Of a stretch of 64,000 bases of DNA, positions 10,357 through 21,700 are shown one piece after another. Within the stretch, counting starts at the first letter, position 1. The number at the start of each line of letters is the position of its first letter. A model generated the notes under the pieces. That model saw only the letters and a program-made list of their open reading frames with translations. It was not told the DNA's origin and did not search any database. A program made the position numbers and the translations under genes. Source of the DNA: Punctularia strigosozonata HHB-11173 SS5 (Eukaryota > Basidiomycota > Agaricomycetes > Corticiales > Punctulariaceae); NCBI RefSeq assembly GCF_000264995.1, contig NW_006767440.1, positions 1,221,863 to 1,285,862 on the forward strand. The letters run 5' to 3'.

Positions 10357-11670
10357 ATGTACGCTCTCAAGGCACTCGTCTTCCTCGCATCCCTCCTGGT
10401 CTTTGTCGAGGCCGGTGAACACCGGGTCAACCGCGGCGCGCACCGTCGCCACCACGCGCGCGGCGCGGGTGTCAACCGTCGCAGCACATGTCCCAAGCGC
10501 ACCGTCTCATCCTCGGCTGTCTCCGCCACCGCCGCCTCCGCCTCGGTGGTAGCCTCCAGCACCCACGTCTCGAGCAGCGCGGTCGCGAGCTCGTCCAAGG
10601 CCGCGAGCACGAAGGCCGCTACAAGCAGCGCTGTTTCCTCTTCCAGCAGCCATGCGTCCTCCACCGCCACCAAGTCGTCGTCCTCGGAGAAGGCGTCGGC
10701 GACCTCCAACAGCCTGTCATCCTCCCTCCTCACCGCCCTGTTCCCCGTGGACACCGTCACCTCCTGGACCACTTCCTCGTCGTCCAAGGACGCGCTCACG
10801 CTCTCGGACTCGACGCTCAAGCCGTTCAAGGTGCTCAGCGCGCTGAGTCACAAATACGTCCAGCAGGACGGTAAGACGGCGATGCACGCTCACTACCCGA
10901 AGGGCTCGTTCAACTTCCAGCACACCCCCCTCGGCGGCATCTCGTTCTACGCTCCCGGCCCGGACAGCCTCGACATCACCACCGCCAAGGAGCTCACCTT
11001 CGGCTACTCGGTCTTCTTCGACAGCGACTTCGACTTCAACAAGGGCGGTAAACTTCCCGGTATCTACGGCGGCAACAGCGCGGACAAGGCCATCTCTTGC
11101 TCCGGTGGCCGGCGGGACGACGCCTGCTTCAGGTAAGCTGGACCGTCGGCTCCCCCACATACACACCGATGTCTCACAACTGCTCTTTATCAGTGCTCGT
11201 CTCATGTGGCGCACGGACGGCGCGGGTGAGATGTATACCTACCTCCCGCCCTCGTACAGCGCCAACGACAACGTCTGCAACGTCGCTCCGTTCTCCGAGT
11301 GCAACCCGACCTATGGCGCCTCGGTCGGCCGTGGCTCCTTCAAGTTCAACAAGGGCGACTGGACGACCGTCTCCGAGCGCATCAAGCTCAACGACGTCGG
11401 CAAGGAGAACGGCGAGCTCGAGCTCTTCGTCGGCGGCAAGAGCGTTCTCTCTGCCACCGGCCTCGTCCTCCGTGACTCGTCGGCGGGCGTCATGAGGGGT
11501 ATCCAGATGCAGACTTTCTTCGGAGGTACGTTGGAACTCATGTTTATCGTGCGATCTTCTTGCGGTATTAATAGGTGCTCCCATCAGGTTCGGACAGCTC
11601 TTGGGCGTCTCCCAAGGACCAGGACGTGTACTTTGCAGACTTCTCGATGGCCATCACCGAGAAGCTCTGA
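10357..11670 (+). CDS. Secreted PL14-family-like polysaccharide lyase (alginate/glucuronan-lyase fold)
   Basis: Three exons (10357-11132, 11194-11525, 11588-11670) give 396 residues. A signal peptide (MYALKALVFLASLLVFVEA) is followed by a basic segment and a Ser/Ala/Thr-rich linker at about residues 50-130, probably O-glycosylated. The catalytic domain follows: GKTAMHAHYPKGSFNFQ, PLGGISFYAPGPDSLD, FGYSVFFDSDFDFNKGGKLP, CSGGRRDDACF, ARLMWRTDGAGEMYTYLPP, GRGSFKFNKGDWTTVSERIK, RGIQMQTFFGG and SWASPKDQDVYFADF. These segments match the PL14 domain found in many basidiomycetes, whose members degrade polyuronates such as glucuronan or alginate-like chains. The exact substrate cannot be read from the sequence. 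Splice frames close perfectly. A hAT insertion sits in the upstream region. Confidence 0.85.
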
Positions 11671-12382
11671 GGCATCTCCGGTTTCACGAGCATACGACAC
11701 GGACCGACGTTCTCGACTCTTCACCGGCTCCAACCTCTCTCGTTGGCCGCCCGTTCTCGCTCTTCCAATAGCACCACACTCGCTCAACAACACCGCAACA
11801 TATCAACGCATCTTTCATCAATGTGTATATATCCCCTCTGCATTTACCGGTTCCAATCTCACGATGAGAATAACGGGTTGTGATCATCTTATTTCATACT
11901 TTAATGCTGCGACGTCCACTCGGCCATCGGACGGGTCCTGTGCATGGGACGTCAGGGACTGCGGGTCGGCGCGATGGAGTCACGCTGCTTGGTCCTTCTA
12001 GCATATAGCCTTATAGATGTACTCGATGTCTCTATAGGCCACCAGTCGATCTGGAATATCATTGCCTTGAACCATGGTCTGACGGTGCGAGTTGTCCCAT
12101 CAGCGGTTGAACGAGTGGATATCTGCATTCAAGTCCTCCGCCATGTCGCCTCAGACGCGGTCATCTGCATGAGTCATTGACGATGACCTTGCTATCGTTG
12201 TCATTTACCTCCGGTTTCCATGGGGGTTTTTTTTTTTTCATCAACGTCATAAATGCAGCTCGATTTATTCTCCGCGGGAGGCAATCAACACGAATTAAGC
12301 AGCAGAAGTACATTTACGGCAGACATAGATCCTCTTGTTCTTTATTTGTGGTGTGCACGACACGTCAGAGTCGATACTCTGT
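11671..12382. other. Intergenic between convergent genes
   Basis: The 3' flanks of the PL14 gene and the MIF gene lie here. There is a T run near 12228-12238. No gene was recognised. Confidence 0.5.
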
Positions 12383-13079
12383 TTACTTCTTGCCAAAGAT
12401 GGTGGCGACCGTCGTGCCTTGAAAGCTACAGTGGCATTCGTGAACGAGCCAACATCAATTCCGATGAACGTACCCGATGAAAGCTGGACCCGGGTCGTTG
12501 AAAACTCTACTCGCCAAATAAAAAAAAGTAATTGAATGTCTCCGCAGAGAACGAATGCAATAAGCACTGACACGTAGCCGCGATTACCAGGAATTCCGAG
12601 CGTCTTTTGAAAATGTTCAAATATGATCTTGCTGTACTTCTCGTTGAGCTCCGGATTGATGTTGTTCAAATCCGTCTTCCGTCAAGTCAACATAGGCAGT
12701 AGGATCGTGCCGGCCATTATCAGCACTCACGATGTTGAGAACGAACGCGGGATCAAACGTGCCCCCGAACGAAAGGTTCTTGTCGTAGTTGTAGCTGACC
12801 GAGATGTACAGCTCGGGCTTCCCCAGGAATTCGGCGGCAAGCTATGAATCGTAAGGGCCATCGGATTAAGCAAATATAGCGTTAGACCACACCCTTGAGA
12901 CATCCTTGACCCATGCTTGGACATCGGGCACCTATCCATGAGTATACGCCATCAGACAAGATCACAACGGTCGAAGTCAAGCCAATGAGGAGTCGCTGCT
13001 TGGTCGCCTCGAAAGGATCCAAGCCGGGCCGTATACTGGCACACACCTTCACATTCGTCTGCAGAGCGAGACTGGGCAT
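12383..13079 (-). CDS. Macrophage migration inhibitory factor (MIF) family protein / phenylpyruvate tautomerase
   Basis: Six small exons spell a complete MIF-fold protein of about 120 residues. They read MPSLALQTNVK, VPDVQAWVKDVSR, LAAEFLGKPELYISVSYNYD with NLSFGGTFDPAFVLNI, TDLNNINPELNEKYSKIIFE with HFQKTLGIPGNRGYV, then VFNDPGPAFIG and FQGTTVATIFGKK. Pro2, exposed after Met removal, is the catalytic base of the tautomerase superfamily. The KPELYISVSY stretch, the INPE segment and the Gly-rich C-terminus are family hallmarks. The likely activity is keto-enol tautomerisation of phenylpyruvate-type substrates; there is no signal peptide, so it is probably cytosolic. The role in fungi is not established. 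The first ATG is at 13079-13077 and the stop TAA at 12385-12383. The donor after GNRGYV is the least certain splice site. Confidence 0.9.
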
Positions 13080-14036
13080 TGCGGAAAGGCGGAGCTTGTG
13101 TTACAAAGAGTTCGATGAACGAACGAATGCTTGACCGCCGACTCGATGATGGTTTATATGCAATCGGAAGGCCAACCGGTAGACGCCACGAGAGCATACA
13201 TCAGTCAGCACAGGTATATGTGCAAGAGGTTCGGGCGAACGCGGATTCTCTCTCATCTGCGTCAGCTGTCGCAGCCCGTATACAAGCCGAGGCCGGCGAC
13301 GGTAGAAAATCAGAGAGCATGACTGAGCTATGTGACCATTTGACCTCCAGATATCATTTTCATGTTGATTGGAGTCGAGCGCCGCGCGCTGGAAGCACTG
13401 ATATACGCATCGCCGGAGCAAGTATTGGGCACCGGAACGCTTCTGCTGAGTCACTTGGTGCCGAAATGACCGTCGCGGTTATTGTAACCAGACGGCACAT
13501 TGGAGAGCCAGAGCTAGCAATCTTATAGCTAAGTGCCGTTTCCGAGTGAAGAAGCGCTTGTATCGGCAGCCGCGGTGATTCAAAATTTGGGACGGGATTC
13601 GGCCTTCGTGGAGGTAGCATACACAGAGAGCAAGGAATCGTGTAGACCGTGCAAGCCACGGTGATGTTGGTGACTGAAGGGCCGCGAGCGACGGTAGATC
13701 CGGCGCGTCGGGAGGCGTACAGCTCTGCTTTTTGCAATTTGAATTTGCGACAAGTATCGAGAGTAGTTTCGTGCTCCTTAGCGATTATATTTTGAGCATA
13801 TACATACTCGGGGTCTTAACATCCAAAAATCCGTACAAAAAAAGTACATACAACATAACACAAGGCAAGACAGCAAACGGAATAGCGATTTGAGAGAAGA
13901 CGTATATGCGGAGATTGCAAATATTGACGGTCAATTAGATGGGATAAGGGGGATGATTGCAGTACGTATGGGACCAGATTGCCGATAGTGTACCGAGGCC
14001 AGGAGAGTATATTGAGGCCAGGAGAGAAAGGGATTT
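13080..14036. other. Intergenic, no supported gene
   Basis: Overlapping ORFs occur on both strands (for example 13079-13528 plus, 149 codons, and 13360-13737 minus, 125 codons), but none has a recognisable domain. The left end contains the MIF promoter. Confidence 0.45.
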
Positions 14037-15548
14037 TCAGTCAGGCCCTCGGCTCCTGGACCTCGAGTGCCTCGAAAGCACAGAGCGCGGACGAGACCGG
14101 GCCTCCGCCTCAAGCTGCTCCTGGTTCCGGATCTCCTCCTCGGTCAGCGCGTACATCTTCTTGCACGTCAACACGAACGTGCACGACAGCCCCGCCGCGT
14201 GCTCGCGCACGTACCGGTCGTTCTCTTCCAGCCCGCCCCACATCGTCTCCCGGCACAGCCAATCAAGCCTGCGCATCCCCGCACCGAGGCGCCCGCCGGG
14301 AACGCCGTGCGCCGTCGAGCGATTGAAGTGGTAGGCCTCGTTCATCATCTTGCTCCGCTGTTTGCCCGCGTGCGCATACTCCTCCTTCCGGACGAGCTCG
14401 TGCAGGAACTTGTCGAGCTGCTGGATGACGTCCCCGCAGGTAACGCCGATCCCGCGGTCCTCGGCCCGGACGTCGACCGTCCACGGGAAGGAGGGCGAGA
14501 TGATCCGGAGGTGGGTGACGCGCGGGAAGGTCGCGGGTTCGTCGCGCCCGACCATCCATGAGCGGTGCGGAGGGTCGGAGGAGCGCTGGCAGAAGGATTC
14601 GGGGAAGAGCATGCACCATTTGAGGTAGGGCGGGTCTTTGTCCGGGGAGTGATTGTCTGCGGGCGCTTGCAGGAGCGGGTTCAGCTCCAAGTGGGCTCTG
14701 ACCACCTTGGCCACGAAAGGTTCAAGTACAGGTCCATCTACGCCCCATTGTCAGTGCAGGCTTGTTTGCTGATCGAGAATATACACACAGTTCGGTCCCG
14801 GAGTAAAGCGCGGTACCCTATCGCCGGATTCCTTGTGAGGTCCGAAAGAGCTCTTCCGGCTGCGAGTCATGGGAGGCGCCATCGGCTGATTAGGTACGCC
14901 TGGGCTCGCAAGCAGCATCCCGCCCATGCCCCATCCAGGTGTCGCTGCTGCCATAGCTGCTGCCTGAGCTTGTGCCTGCGCTTGTGCCGTCGCCCCGGGC
15001 CATCCAGCAGGCGCTACCTGTGGCCAACCGCCCATCCCAGCCATGGGCATGGTACCCATCATGGGTGTTACGAACGCTGTCGAGGCTGCGGGAGTGGGCC
15101 AACCTGAGGGAGCACCACCACCATGCAGTGCGGCGTGAGGCGCTGCAGGGGTACGTCCCGCTAGACGCTGCGCCTGCTCAAAGCCGATCCAATCATTTGA
15201 CAAACCCGTATGAGGGTCGACTTGGTGCGTAGACCCTGGGGCGCCAGCGGGGGGCAAAGCCACTGGAGGTATGAAGTAGGACTGCGGGATGCCACCCGCA
15301 GGTGCGGCGGGCGTGAAGTGTTGAGCGCCCGGAAAGACGCCGGGCATCATGGGAACAACAAGTCCTTGCGGTGTCGGGTATCCCATCGGGAAGTTGCCCA
15401 TGTTGGTCATGTCGATGGTGGGCCAGCCCGGGCGCTCGCCAGGCTGTGGAGGGCGATCAACGAGGGGCGGAGGCGAAAGCTGGTTGGAGACGCTCGCGGG
15501 GGAGAACCCGGGTTGCGGTGGGATAAATGGTGTGACTGGGGTCGACAT
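14037..15548 (-). CDS. Proline/glycine-rich protein with a C-terminal DUF6699-like domain
   Basis: Two exons (14789-15548 and 14037-14737, 51 bp intron) give 486 residues. The first about 250 residues are low complexity, rich in Pro, Gly, Ala and Met, with a short QA-repeat (TAQAQAQAQAAAMAA) and a basic patch TRSRKSSFGPHKESGDR. After the intron comes a folded domain: VLEPFVAKVVRAHLELNPLL, YLKWCMLFPESFCQR, TFPRVTHLRIISPSFPWTVD, GIGVTCGDVIQQLDKFLHEL and RRLDWLCRETMWGGLEENDR. This pattern (HxELNPLL, W-F, P.v..L.I..p..PW...V, tv.dvl..i) is that of DUF6699 proteins, a group expanded in agaricomycetes and of unknown function. There is no signal peptide or membrane span. The C-terminus is Arg/Ser-rich. 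The family call rests on pattern memory only. Confidence 0.72.
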
Positions 15549-17116
15549 GATGACGACGGGAGCACAAATAGGATGCTATGCGCTACGGGTATGGGAGGAT
15601 TCCTGAATGGATATCATGGTGTAAAGCTGTGTTTCGGTGCCGCAAGCAGTTCGGAGGACTCACTTGGCTGGATGTTCGTGCCCAACGTTTATATATCGAG
15701 CGAGCGCAGAGATCGTCTTGCAGGATGATCAGAGCCGCGGTCGTTTTGAGGCCCGAGAGTAAAGCAGTCGATCGTCGAGTCAAGTATATCGTGAGACGTC
15801 AGTCCTTGCGTTTTAATAGATGCTGGATCCGCGATGCTTTCAAGATACTTTTCGGGTTGTCGTCAAAGTCGTTCGCGCAGGACAGGAAGACGGACGGAAC
15901 GCCGTCCCCGTCACTGCAACCAGAGGGGAAAGAGACAAGAGAGGATGGGCGCTAGATGTCGCAAGAACCACTTGCGACCGAGACAAGCGGTCGCTACACG
16001 TGTTGGGCTGTAACGCCGTTTGCCCTCTACCCATCTTATCTTGGTCGACATCTTCACCGCAGCTACGAATCTCATGTTCTCTGCTATATTCGCTCCAGGG
16101 CACACTCCAGGGAATATCGCCGCAATCAACACAGTCTTGGCCCCAAATATGCGGTAGCGGAGGCACATGGTGTACTCTGTGGTTCCTGCGGTTCACCGAA
16201 GCCCTGCGATGAAGGTTTAAACCACATGCCGTACGCGTTGCAGGCAATCCTCAACCCGCACCAGGTCCTTCTCTGGCTTCGTATACTTCGGTACCTTTCA
16301 TTGTGAGACCATCTACTGAATCAATTATGGCGCTTTCAACACATCGCGAACCATCGCATCAATTTGCCAGAACGTCGATGCTGTCGCAGCTCCGGACGAC
16401 GCGCCCTGCTTTGGTGAAATGCATTGCTGGGATATTTCAAACAACTACATTGAAGTCTTACGCAAATTTCATCGAAACTTCTGAGAAGGTCAACAGGCCG
16501 GGTATACTCTTCGTGCATAACGGAAGTTGCATACGGGCATGGGCTAGCCGCTCGCCTCCGCCATATCATATGGATTAGGTTCCTGTTTGGTGTTTCTGTA
16601 ATACTTATACTTATGTATCGTAGCCCATTACCCACTTGCAGCTCATTATTACGGCGCTCCCTACAACACGTGCGTGTTTGTAGAGCACTCCTTCCCTTCA
16701 CCATGAGCTCGATCGCAGCCCAAGAAAGCCGCTGATGAATGACGTGAACGAGCTGGTTTGACTCTGACGGAAGACCGGCGGTACGCGAAGAAGAATCCTG
16801 GGGGTCTTTGCCAGCCACGGTGACTCAATCGGTTCCCAAGTCCGGGGACACTGGTATCATGTATGGTCCACCTACTTCTGCCGCTGTTCATGGTCATACC
16901 TCGCCACGCCTGACAATCACCGGCCAGGGGATGATTATTCTTCCTCAAATGTGTATGCGGCCCGCTGGCCGCGCGCGTTGCGCTTCTCCATGATCATATG
17001 CTCGTTCGTGCTGTCGCACGATGGGGTATGACACTCCGCACTATCGTTATGCTCGTTTCGGTTGGCTCATATATGGGCAGCGTAGAGGGCGAGGACCATG
17101 AGATGCATTCTTCGCG
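15549..17116. other. Intergenic, no supported gene
   Basis: About 1.6 kb lies between divergent genes. Short ORFs at 15820-16306 (+), 15840-16247 (-) and 16336-16818 (-) are mutually overlapping and carry no recognisable motif. A weak AT-rich ATATAT at 17069-17074 may serve the GH53 gene. Confidence 0.45.
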
Positions 17117-18558
17117 ATGGCGCCAAGATCTGCTGTCGCACTGGTCTCTCTCTCGTTCTTCTGGCTGTCGCGCCAAGTTCTCGCCTCACCGTCGCCCTCT
17201 TCTTCTAGTAGTCTCCCATTCATCGGCCATGACATCAGCTCGTTGATCATGCTGGAGGAGGAGCAGAGGTATGATTACTCATCTTGACCTCCTGTATTGC
17301 CTGCCCTTGTACTAACCTCGCGCATTTCCAGTGTTCAATATGTCAATCTCGCAGGAGAAATCCAGCCTCTCGAATATATCCTGGCCGCAGGAGGAGCGAA
17401 CGCGGCTCGCATGCGCATTTGGGTCGATCCCGTCGAGGGCGTCTACAACCTCACCTACAACTTGAACCTCGCCTCCAGAGTGGAGAAGGCCGATATGAAG
17501 GTCTACCTTGACTTCCATTACAGCGATACGTGGGCGGATCCTCAACGTGAGCGGATGGCCATGTTCTACGTATGGATGATCTGACAAATCTTCATAAGAC
17601 CAGATCAAGCCTGCAGCATGGGCAAACTTGTCCTTCCCTTCGCTTGTAGCACAGATTGGACGATATACGCGCGATACTATTGCTGCATTCCGCTCAAGTA
17701 ACATACGGTTGGACCTCGTGGAACTGGGGAATGAAATACGGAATGGTCTGTTATGGCCCGACGGAGAAACTCCCAATTACCCAAACATCGCCAAACTGCT
17801 GAAGTCCGCGTCTGAAGGTGCCAGAGCCGTCAAGTCCACGTCCAGATGGCAAGCACCGATTATTGGGATCCACATGTTAGTTTGTGCTGTGGTCTGACGC
17901 CTTGATGACATCAACTTGACCACGATATTGTATGGATAGAGACGACGGATACTCGTGGCAGGTGCAGCAGACATTCTATGACTCCGTGCTCGAGACTGGA
18001 CTCTTTGGTCTCGGTGACTTCGACGCGCAACTCGTCTCTTATTACCCCTTCTACAACGAAAGCGCTTCCCTCCAAAATCTAGCTCTCACCACTACCAATA
18101 TGGCGCATCGATATGCTAAGCCAATCATCGTGGCGGAGACTGACTGGCCAGTGAAGTGCAGTAAGTTATATGTCAATCCTTCTCTCCAACCCGTGTGATC
18201 GGTGCTAACATATCATACACAATCAGCGAACATGACTCAATTTCCCTTCCCACCATCCACCGCAAACATTCCCTTTTCCCATCAGGGCCAAATCGCGTGG
18301 ACTCGAGACATACTGCACGTTGTGGAGAGCATACCCAATGGCTTGGGAAAAGGCCTCTTCTACTGGGAACCCGGATATCTGAACAATACTGGGTGAGACT
18401 ACATTTTCGCCGAGGTAGAGTTCTTGCTTCTGACGACGGCTGGCAGGCTCGGGAGCGAGTGCGAAGACGTCCTGCTGTTTGACCAAGACTGGTCTCAATG
18501 GCCGACACATGTCTTCGGGCGGGCACGTCCAAGCGTTAACATGTTCAAGGGTTTTTGA
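17117..18558 (+). CDS. GH53 arabinogalactan endo-beta-1,4-galactanase (copy 1)
   Basis: Secreted endo-beta-1,4-galactanase acting on type I (arabino)galactan side chains of pectin. The ATG at 17117 begins a signal peptide (APRSAVALVSLSFFWLSRQ, cleavage about at VLA/SPS). The mature protein starts LPFIGHDISSLIMLEEEQ. Exons follow with ARMRIWVDPVEGVYNLTYNL, VYLDFHYSDTWADP, LDLVELGNEIRNGLLWPDGE, then FDAQLVSYYPFYNESAS, PIIVAETDWPVKC and NGLGKGLFYWEPGYLNNTG. The Glu of GNEIRNG is the expected acid/base and the Glu of AETDWP the expected nucleophile of this clan GH-A family. The protein ends VNMFKGF. All introns have regular borders. It is convergent with ABCC gene 1 (146 bp between the stops) and is a paralogue of the GH53 gene at 60 kb. 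Confidence 0.94.
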
Positions 18559-18704
18559 TTCCGATAGTACCATACGTCTATTGTATTCTATCCCATCCAG
18601 TAAAACAAACCCCGGTTCAGTCCGTTCAGTCAAGCAATCCGATCGCAGGAAACACGAGCATGTTACATCAGACGTCGAAGCGATGGAGACAAAGAAAAAC
18701 GAGA

Positions 18705-21700
18705 TCAAGCCTTAACCATTCCGTATAGCACTTCCTTGTCGTGGGACCTTTCCACGAGCTCGAAGAACAGCCCCTTCTTTTGAGAGAGAAGCTCTTTAGG
18801 GGTACCGAACTCTACCAACCGGCCCGAGTCCAGGACCATCTGTATTGGTTGCGTCAGCAAGTTTTATACAACGCCAGAGCTTTGTTGCTTACAATTTTGT
18901 CCGAGTCCATGATCGTCTGCAGACGGTGGGCGATAGTAATGATGGTTATATCACTGCCCAAGTTAGTGCGGATGGACTCCTGAATTGCAGCGTCCGTCTC
19001 ATAGTCTGTACCGATAATTCGTCAGCACGTCTTGATAGTAGACACATTATGCCATCCTCACCGATAGCAGCCGTGGCTTCGTCCATGATCATCAGCTTGC
19101 TCTTGCGGACGTACGCTCGGGCAAGTGCAATGATCTGATTCGAATGTTCAATACCAACAGCGGAAGAGCTAGAACAAATACGAACCTGGCGTTGGCCATG
19201 CGAGAAGTTCGAACCCCCGGACTCGACTTCGCTATCTAACGTGATGGCCGCCGGGTCTCCTTCCTTCTGCAGCCGGAACAGCCCTGCAGACCGGAGAGCG
19301 TCATTCAACGTAGCGTCATCGTGCTCTCCGAACGGGTCAAGATTGTCGCGTAGGCTGCCGGAGAGAAGGTCCGGGTGTTGCGGGATGAGTGTTATATTGG
19401 CCCGAAGAGCATCGAGGTTGATATTGTGGATATCAATGCCATCATACAGCACCTGCCCGCCTGTAAGTATGCCACGCAGCAACGCGAGCGTGATGGTCGA
19501 TTTTCCGGCCCCGGTTCTTCCTACCACGCCGACGCGCTCGCCGGACTTGATGTCGAAAGTGACCTCACGTAAAACCTCGGGAGAATCTTCGAAAGAACTT
19601 TGAGTACGGTTCTAGGAACTCTTAGCGAGCCTGCTCCTTACCTACGGCATACCGGGCACTCAGTTTCTCGGCGTGAAGAGCACCGCTGGCTGGCCAATAT
19701 GCAGGCGGAATTCCTTCTTTCGTTGGCGTCGGTTCGTGTTCAATGTTCAGGAAATCGAGTATGCGCTCCAAACAGTTAGCTGTTGAACGACGCACGCGTC
19801 AGTAGGTGGGCCACGAATTTACTGTGAAGGCGACGTACATGCCAACTCGGCATTGTTGGCCATGCGCACAATGACGAAGATTTCGCCAGCAAATCCAAGC
19901 ACTTGCGATAGCGCATAGCCTGCGTTCCCTGCCCCGATAAGACGTCCGTATACGACTGCAAAAGCCACAGCTGCGCAGAATATATTGCTGAGACCGTCCA
20001 TACGAACGCCCATCCACCTGTCCATGTCCGCAAAGTTGCGGTTGAGCATAGTGTACCGGTTTATCCTTGCGCTCAGTTGCTTGCTGAAATGCCGCTGAGC
20101 ACCGTACGCTCTGATAGAGGCTAAATCCCGGTTGAGCTGATATTCAGAGGCATGCCACGAAAACTTACTGAGACCGGCTATGCCAGCACCGAATAAGCTA
20201 AGGATCGGCGCTTTGGCAACGCTGTGTTCGCGCTTGACCGCTGCAAAATATGACAAATTGAGCCAACGCGAATCCGTGGCGCACGGTAAAAACGTACACC
20301 TCTGCGCCTGGATATAAAATCGTCCGATCCCAAGCGAGACCGTGAATATAGAAAAGCCCGCAACACACGCGCTCCACCCCACTACATACATGATGGAGAA
20401 GATCCTGAAGATGGCGTTCACAATCATCACTTGTTCGACAGCATATATTTGCCGTAGGGCATTGTCGACGGTTTGGAGATCCTATGCATGTATCAGGAAG
20501 GTCTATACCGAGCGCCCCGACAACCCCTCACCTGCGTACAGCGCGCAATCACTCGTGCAACCGGAACAGTATCCAACCACCTGATGGTGATCAGCGAGAA
20601 CATATGGCCAGCAACGCAGCGCTTACCGGAAGGTTGAGCTGAAGATGGAAGTAATCAATAGCCGGTGTATAATCTTGGACGCTCGTATCGCTGCACGAAG
20701 CCAGAAAATAGCCGCCACAAGTCCAGCTCCAGTTTCCACTAGCGCAAGAAGAGCGTAGCCAATGAGGTATCTGACGATGATGTCACACATGCGTTAGCCC
20801 GAGGTAGACTAGACTGGAGAATTGACATACTTGGCTGCTGGCACCTCGGAAGCGTTGTGATGTTCATATTGATTGGACCACAGGCCCAGGTAATAGGGCA
20901 GGTACAACTTCAACAGCGAGCTGAAAACCAGAAGGATGGCACGCGAGATCCAGAACGATGGACCCCCGAGGTTACGCAGGTACAGCATGAAGGCCGCCAT
21001 GCTAACGTTGCCGTGCGCAATTTCCTCCGCCATGATCAGCTTTCCGGCGGGACTGTCGTCCTTCTTGTCCTTGTCCTCTTCGGTTCCTTCCGCTTCCGCG
21101 ACGGCTTCGGATTTCTCCACGAGTTTCTCTTCCTTGGTGAATTCGACTCGCAAGGCTGTGTCGTGCTCGATCGCTTGCGCCAGAGACGCTTCGGCCGTGA
21201 CGCGGCCCTGTCCGTCCACGCGGATGACCTTCCTAGCGATCGAGCGTGCAAGTGCTAGGTTGTGCGTAACAAGAAGCACAGTCCGATCCCGGAGCAATTC
21301 GCCCTTCAGACATTTCTCAACAACATGCCTTGCCGTGTGGACGTCGAGAGCTGCGAGGACGTCGTCCAGAAGCACCACTTCTGCTTTCGAGTATATTGCC
21401 CGAGCGAGGGTGACCCGTGCTTTCTGTCCACCACTACCGGAAGCGGTCCAGGTTAGTGCGGTGCGATGGGCATCCGTATGAGCCTACCTCAGAGTCAGTC
21501 CCTGAACGAAAGGCGTGGTAAGCATTATAATAATGCCGAATCGGGAAGCACGACGAACCTTTTCACCAACTTCTGTCTTATCTCCCGCAGCAAACATATT
21601 CAAGTCCTGTACGAGCGCACATTGCTCGAGAACTTGTCACACATCAGTACCGCAAACTCGGATGAAGAACCACGCCTACCTTTCTGGTAGCGCTCTTCGT

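Noticed and set aside
14067-14561. 164-codon plus ORF
   Set aside because: Antisense to the DUF6699-like domain exon, which has the recognisable motif pattern.
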